Of a DNA stretch of 64,000 nucleotides, positions 61,323 through 64,000 are shown piece by piece. The stretch is from assembly GCF_018402175.1 (NCBI RefSeq), contig NZ_JAGYJK010000018.1:248001-312000 (forward strand). The letters run 5' to 3'. Origin of the DNA: Yoonia sp. GTDB taxonomy: Bacteria > Pseudomonadota > Alphaproteobacteria > Rhodobacterales > Rhodobacteraceae. Position 1 is the first letter of the stretch; each line of letters starts with the position of its first letter. A program made the position numbers and the translations under genes. The notes under the pieces were generated by a model. That model ran no database searches. It saw only the letters and a program-made list of their open reading frames with translations, and was not told the origin of the DNA.

Positions 61323-64000
61323 TCATTTTTCAAGGGACATAATTTTCTCAACGAAGTACTGTGCTTCTGTGTCCTGGCTAAGAGCAATTGATACATCACG
61401 TAATAGTTCCAGTACGTGTTTTAGTTCGATGTCTTGTTCGGAGTACTGTGTAATTTGTAATGACAGTGCTTTCTGGAGATTTTTCTCCGCATCGTAAAAA
61501 TTGGCTTGCTGCATCTGACATTTAGCTAGAGAGATATATGTTGAATGAAGCTCGAACTCTTCTAAGCCAAGCTCTTCTTGTTCAATTTCTAGGCACTTTT
61601 CGAAATAGAAAGATGCCTCATTGTATTCTTCCAAGTCTTCGAAAATTTCTGCTAAGTTGTAATATGTTGCTGCAAGATTAATGTGAGTTGGGCCTAACTC
61701 ATATATTTCAAGAGATATTAATTGTAGAGAGAGATCAATAGCTTGTTCATAATCTTTATCTTTTTTTAACTTGTCTACACGCCAACTAAGCGCTTGTAAT
61801 TTAGGTGATATGCTGTTGTCGCCTTCGAGTTGGTTTACTTCATCAAATATCTTCTCTGCAGAGGATAAATCGCCTTTGTAGCTAAGAAGAACACCGATAC
61901 TGTGTTTTGATGATATTGCCCAGCTGTGTTTTTTTCCCAATTTCTCTGATACAATTGTGTTTGCGCGGCGAAACAAAGTTTCTGCCTCAGAGTAGCAGCC
62001 CACGTCATTAAGAGTCATAGCAAGTGAATTAAGACTTTGAGCTACATCAATAGAAGATTTTTCAAACCTATTTTCCTTAATTCTTAGATCTTCACGATAA
62101 ATTTTTATGGCGTCATCATAGCGTCCTGTCCAGCTATATAAATGACCAAGATTGTTGAGCACTTTAGCAGACCGTGGATGCTCTGGACCAAGTATCTTAT
62201 TCATTGTTCCTAACGATGTCATTAATAACGGTTCAGCTTCAACATAGTCTTTTTCGATATCCATCATGAAAATTGCTAGTTGTGACAGTGCACCAGCAGT
62301 GGATGGGCTATCTTTACCTAATTCAGAGGAATAAATATCCACCGCTCTTTGTATTAACTTTCTTGCCTCAGTATTATCACCGTTCGAAGTATTCCACAAA
62401 AAGCTTCCTAGAGCTAACAAATCATTCGCAGTATTTAGGTGATCTCTGCCGTAAATGGTCTCACGAATTAATAAAGCTTCGCGTAACAGTACTCCACTTT
62501 CGTTTTGATCGAGGGACGCAACATCTGCCATCCCACTTTTTTCGTTTGCCACCTCGTCGGTAATTGGACCATATATTTCAACGGTCCGATTGATGGTATC
62601 TCGATATATTTCAATAGCTTCACTAAATTTTTCTTTAATAGATAGTAATTCTGCAAGCTTACCTCTAGCTCGGACGTAATTTTTGCTTTGCTCATTTGAA
62701 TGAAATAATCGATTTGCGACAGCAACACGGAGGATTTTTTCTGCGAATTTTTTATATCTACCTGCATAGATTAAGAAATCAGAAAGCTCTTCAGCTATAT
62801 CGCCTGTAGCTTCTTCATGTTTATTGAGTTGCCATTTTTTCCACGCTGTTTCATATTGTGTTTCGATATCGGTTTTGATGTTTGCTTCAAGCTTAATCCA
62901 GTATGATAGAAGTTCTTGCTCACTTCGATGCCTTAAGATTGCAACTAGCATTTTCTGTTTTGTAAGAGTAGCTTGCAGTTTTTTCCATTCTTGGGCCTGT
63001 TGCCATTGGTATGGAATTTCTTCTGCCGCTCGTTCGTCAGATACGAGGCCTTGGCCGTCTTGGAATGCGTATTTCTCAAACCACCTCACAAGTTTTTTGT
63101 GCGCCACCCGTCTGAGATTTAAGGCTTCCTCGCTCTGCCCCTCATTTCCGACTTTATTGTTACCAGCCATGTATCGGTCGGAAACGGCAATACGCATATA
63201 GTCATGCGCAAATATCAAGCGCCCTGAAGCATCGATTAGTGTCGGACCTAACGCATTGCGTATATAAGCCCAATGCATTGGCTTGAGATCTGAGTAACCT
63301 AGGATCTCCTCCTCTCGCAGTCCTGATCGTGCTGCCCAAAGTGCTGTCATTATCTCGCGCAACGTATTGGCGCCGTAGTCTCGCTCAATGCGCTCAAGAA
63401 CTCGTTCAAATAAATCATCTACGGTTAAGCTGGTTAGATAATGATCTAAGCGATTGCTCAGTTGTTCATGTTCCCCAAATAGCCTTAACTCTTCTGCCAG
63501 TGTGAGAAGAAAAAGTGGGTTGACCGAAAGCTTATGCGCCATAACATGCTTAACTAATTTGTCAGGGAGGGTCTTGTTGAACAATGCCAAGTATGATGTG
63601 AAAACCAACTCAGCAGTTTTTGCATCCAAGGGCATTACGCTCACTTTAGACCAAGTAGCCCGTTCCTGCAGGACATCATTGACCTCTCCGGGAAGTGTTG
63701 AGACCACAAGATGGATATGCTTGGGCAGCATTCGTGGAAACCATCTCAGATCACGTCGATCAGTAAGGCCATTGAGCGCATCAATCACAAATAAAAATTT
63801 CTTGCCCCGCAACTCACACCAAGAGCTTGCGTTTGCGAGCCAAATTGGCAGTGAATCTAATAGCTCATCAGGATCAGAAGCGAGATCTTCAGTGCTTTCG
63901 GTCTTACGCTTGATACATTCAATCAAACGCCTTACCAAAAATACCGGATCTGTGGCATCTGCCGTTGCGCCAAGATAATGCGCATGTACTGCAATATTTT
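61323..64000 (-). CDS. STAND-type NTPase with TPR sensor domain (N-terminus beyond window)
   Basis: About 892 codons are visible and the frame is still open at the window end. The first residues (VHAHYLGATADATDPVFLVR) are the stretch that follows the P-loop in NACHT/STAND proteins of the NPHP3-like kind. Walker B is KKFLFVIDALNGL, followed by the sensor segment HLVVSTLPGEV. The middle is a winged-helix-like and helical region. From about the middle on there are many TPR units, several of the TPR_10/12 kind (ETIYGRDHLNTANDLLALGS, GPEHPRSAKVLNNLGHLYSW). It would act as a cytoplasmic ATP-driven switch sensing a ligand through the TPRs; the effector should be at the unseen N-terminus. Lower GC and IS neighbours point to transfer. 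Confidence 0.85.
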   Translation of the reverse strand, partial: NIAVHAHYLGATADATDPVFLVRRLIECIKRKTESTEDLASDPDELLDSLPIWLANASSWCELRGKKFLFVIDALNGLTDRRDLRWFPRMLPKHIHLVVSTLPGEVNDVLQERATWSKVSVMPLDAKTAELVFTSYLALFNKTLPDKLVKHVMAHKLSVNPLFLLTLAEELRLFGEHEQLSNRLDHYLTSLTVDDLFERVLERIERDYGANTLREIMTALWAARSGLREEEILGYSDLKPMHWAYIRNALGPTLIDASGRLIFAHDYMRIAVSDRYMAGNNKVGNEGQSEEALNLRRVAHKKLVRWFEKYAFQDGQGLVSDERAAEEIPYQWQQAQEWKKLQATLTKQKMLVAILRHRSEQELLSYWIKLEANIKTDIETQYETAWKKWQLNKHEEATGDIAEELSDFLIYAGRYKKFAEKILRVAVANRLFHSNEQSKNYVRARGKLAELLSIKEKFSEAIEIYRDTINRTVEIYGPITDEVANEKSGMADVASLDQNESGVLLREALLIRETIYGRDHLNTANDLLALGSFLWNTSNGDNTEARKLIQRAVDIYSSELGKDSPSTAGALSQLAIFMMDIEKDYVEAEPLLMTSLGTMNKILGPEHPRSAKVLNNLGHLYSWTGRYDDAIKIYREDLRIKENRFEKSSIDVAQSLNSLAMTLNDVGCYSEAETLFRRANTIVSEKLGKKHSWAISSKHSIGVLLSYKGDLSSAEKIFDEVNQLEGDNSISPKLQALSWRVDKLKKDKDYEQAIDLSLQLISLEIYELGPTHINLAATYYNLAEIFEDLEEYNEASFYFEKCLEIEQEELGLEEFELHSTYISLAKCQMQQANFYDAEKNLQKALSLQITQYSEQDIELKHVLELLRDVSIALSQDTEAQYFVEKIMSLEK

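Noticed and set aside
1-64000. CRISPR arrays, rRNA operons and tRNA genes
   Set aside because: No regularly spaced repeats, no rRNA-like stretches and no complete tRNA were found on reading both strands; a covariance-model search would be decisive for small RNAs.

Overview
The window reads as chromosome of a Rhodobacterales (Roseobacter-type) alphaproteobacterium. The grounds are family-level recognition, not a search: a tatABC operon followed by a DUF815-type ATPase, a PlcP/Agt/BtaAB lipid-remodelling locus, an FrcBCA-type sugar importer, monomeric NADP isocitrate dehydrogenase, Tat-exported solute-binding proteins and generally GC-rich coding sequence. No rRNA, tRNA or CRISPR array was found.

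Layout. 1-5.4 kb: DUF815 ATPase (cut by the window start), tatCBA, a WYL/HTH regulator, a PhyH-type dioxygenase, a TauE/SafE permease, and dusA carrying one frameshift. 5.5-6.8 kb: an integrase N-terminal remnant beside the dusA 5' end and an internally deleted amidase, probably the scar of a dusA-type genomic island. 6.8-16.5 kb: a CPA2 antiporter; frcBCA with a divergent ROK regulator; an Lrp regulator divergent from a three-gene lyase, M24 hydrolase and racemase-like operon that resembles ectoine-utilisation genes. 16.6-23.8 kb: an RND efflux pair and the two carboxynorspermidine genes, nspC carrying one frameshift. 23.8-27.9 kb: agt divergent from plcP-btaA-btaB, with one Pho-box-like element facing each way; together these would replace phospholipids by glyco- and betaine lipids under phosphate starvation. 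28.2-34.3 kb: rfbCBDA (dTDP-rhamnose) and a low-GC methyltransferase/double GT2 protein, a surface polysaccharide locus. 34.7-43.8 kb: a lytic transglycosylase, a small winged-helix protein, and a polyamine-type ABC importer whose first permease carries a large loop with four 24-bp repeats, followed by a DUF6065-like, a TPR and a PHP-domain gene. 43.9-54 kb: an unrecognised Asn-periodic coiled-coil protein, an intact IS5-family element, a GntR-controlled set (two FAH-family enzymes and an SsuABC-like importer) with the same palindrome at two promoters, and monomeric icd. 54-64 kb: accessory DNA made of gene fragments, an HNH nuclease, a glyoxalase-like gene split around a TPR gene, several IS elements (including an IS481-type deletion derivative nested in the right inverted repeat of an IS3-family element), and a large STAND NTPase/TPR protein running off the window end.

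The best-supported new inferences are the Pho-controlled lipid locus, the operator shared by the GntR regulator and the FAH gene, the dusA-island scar, and the nested IS structure. The least understood genes are the Asn-periodic coiled-coil protein, the repeat-bearing permease and the STAND protein.
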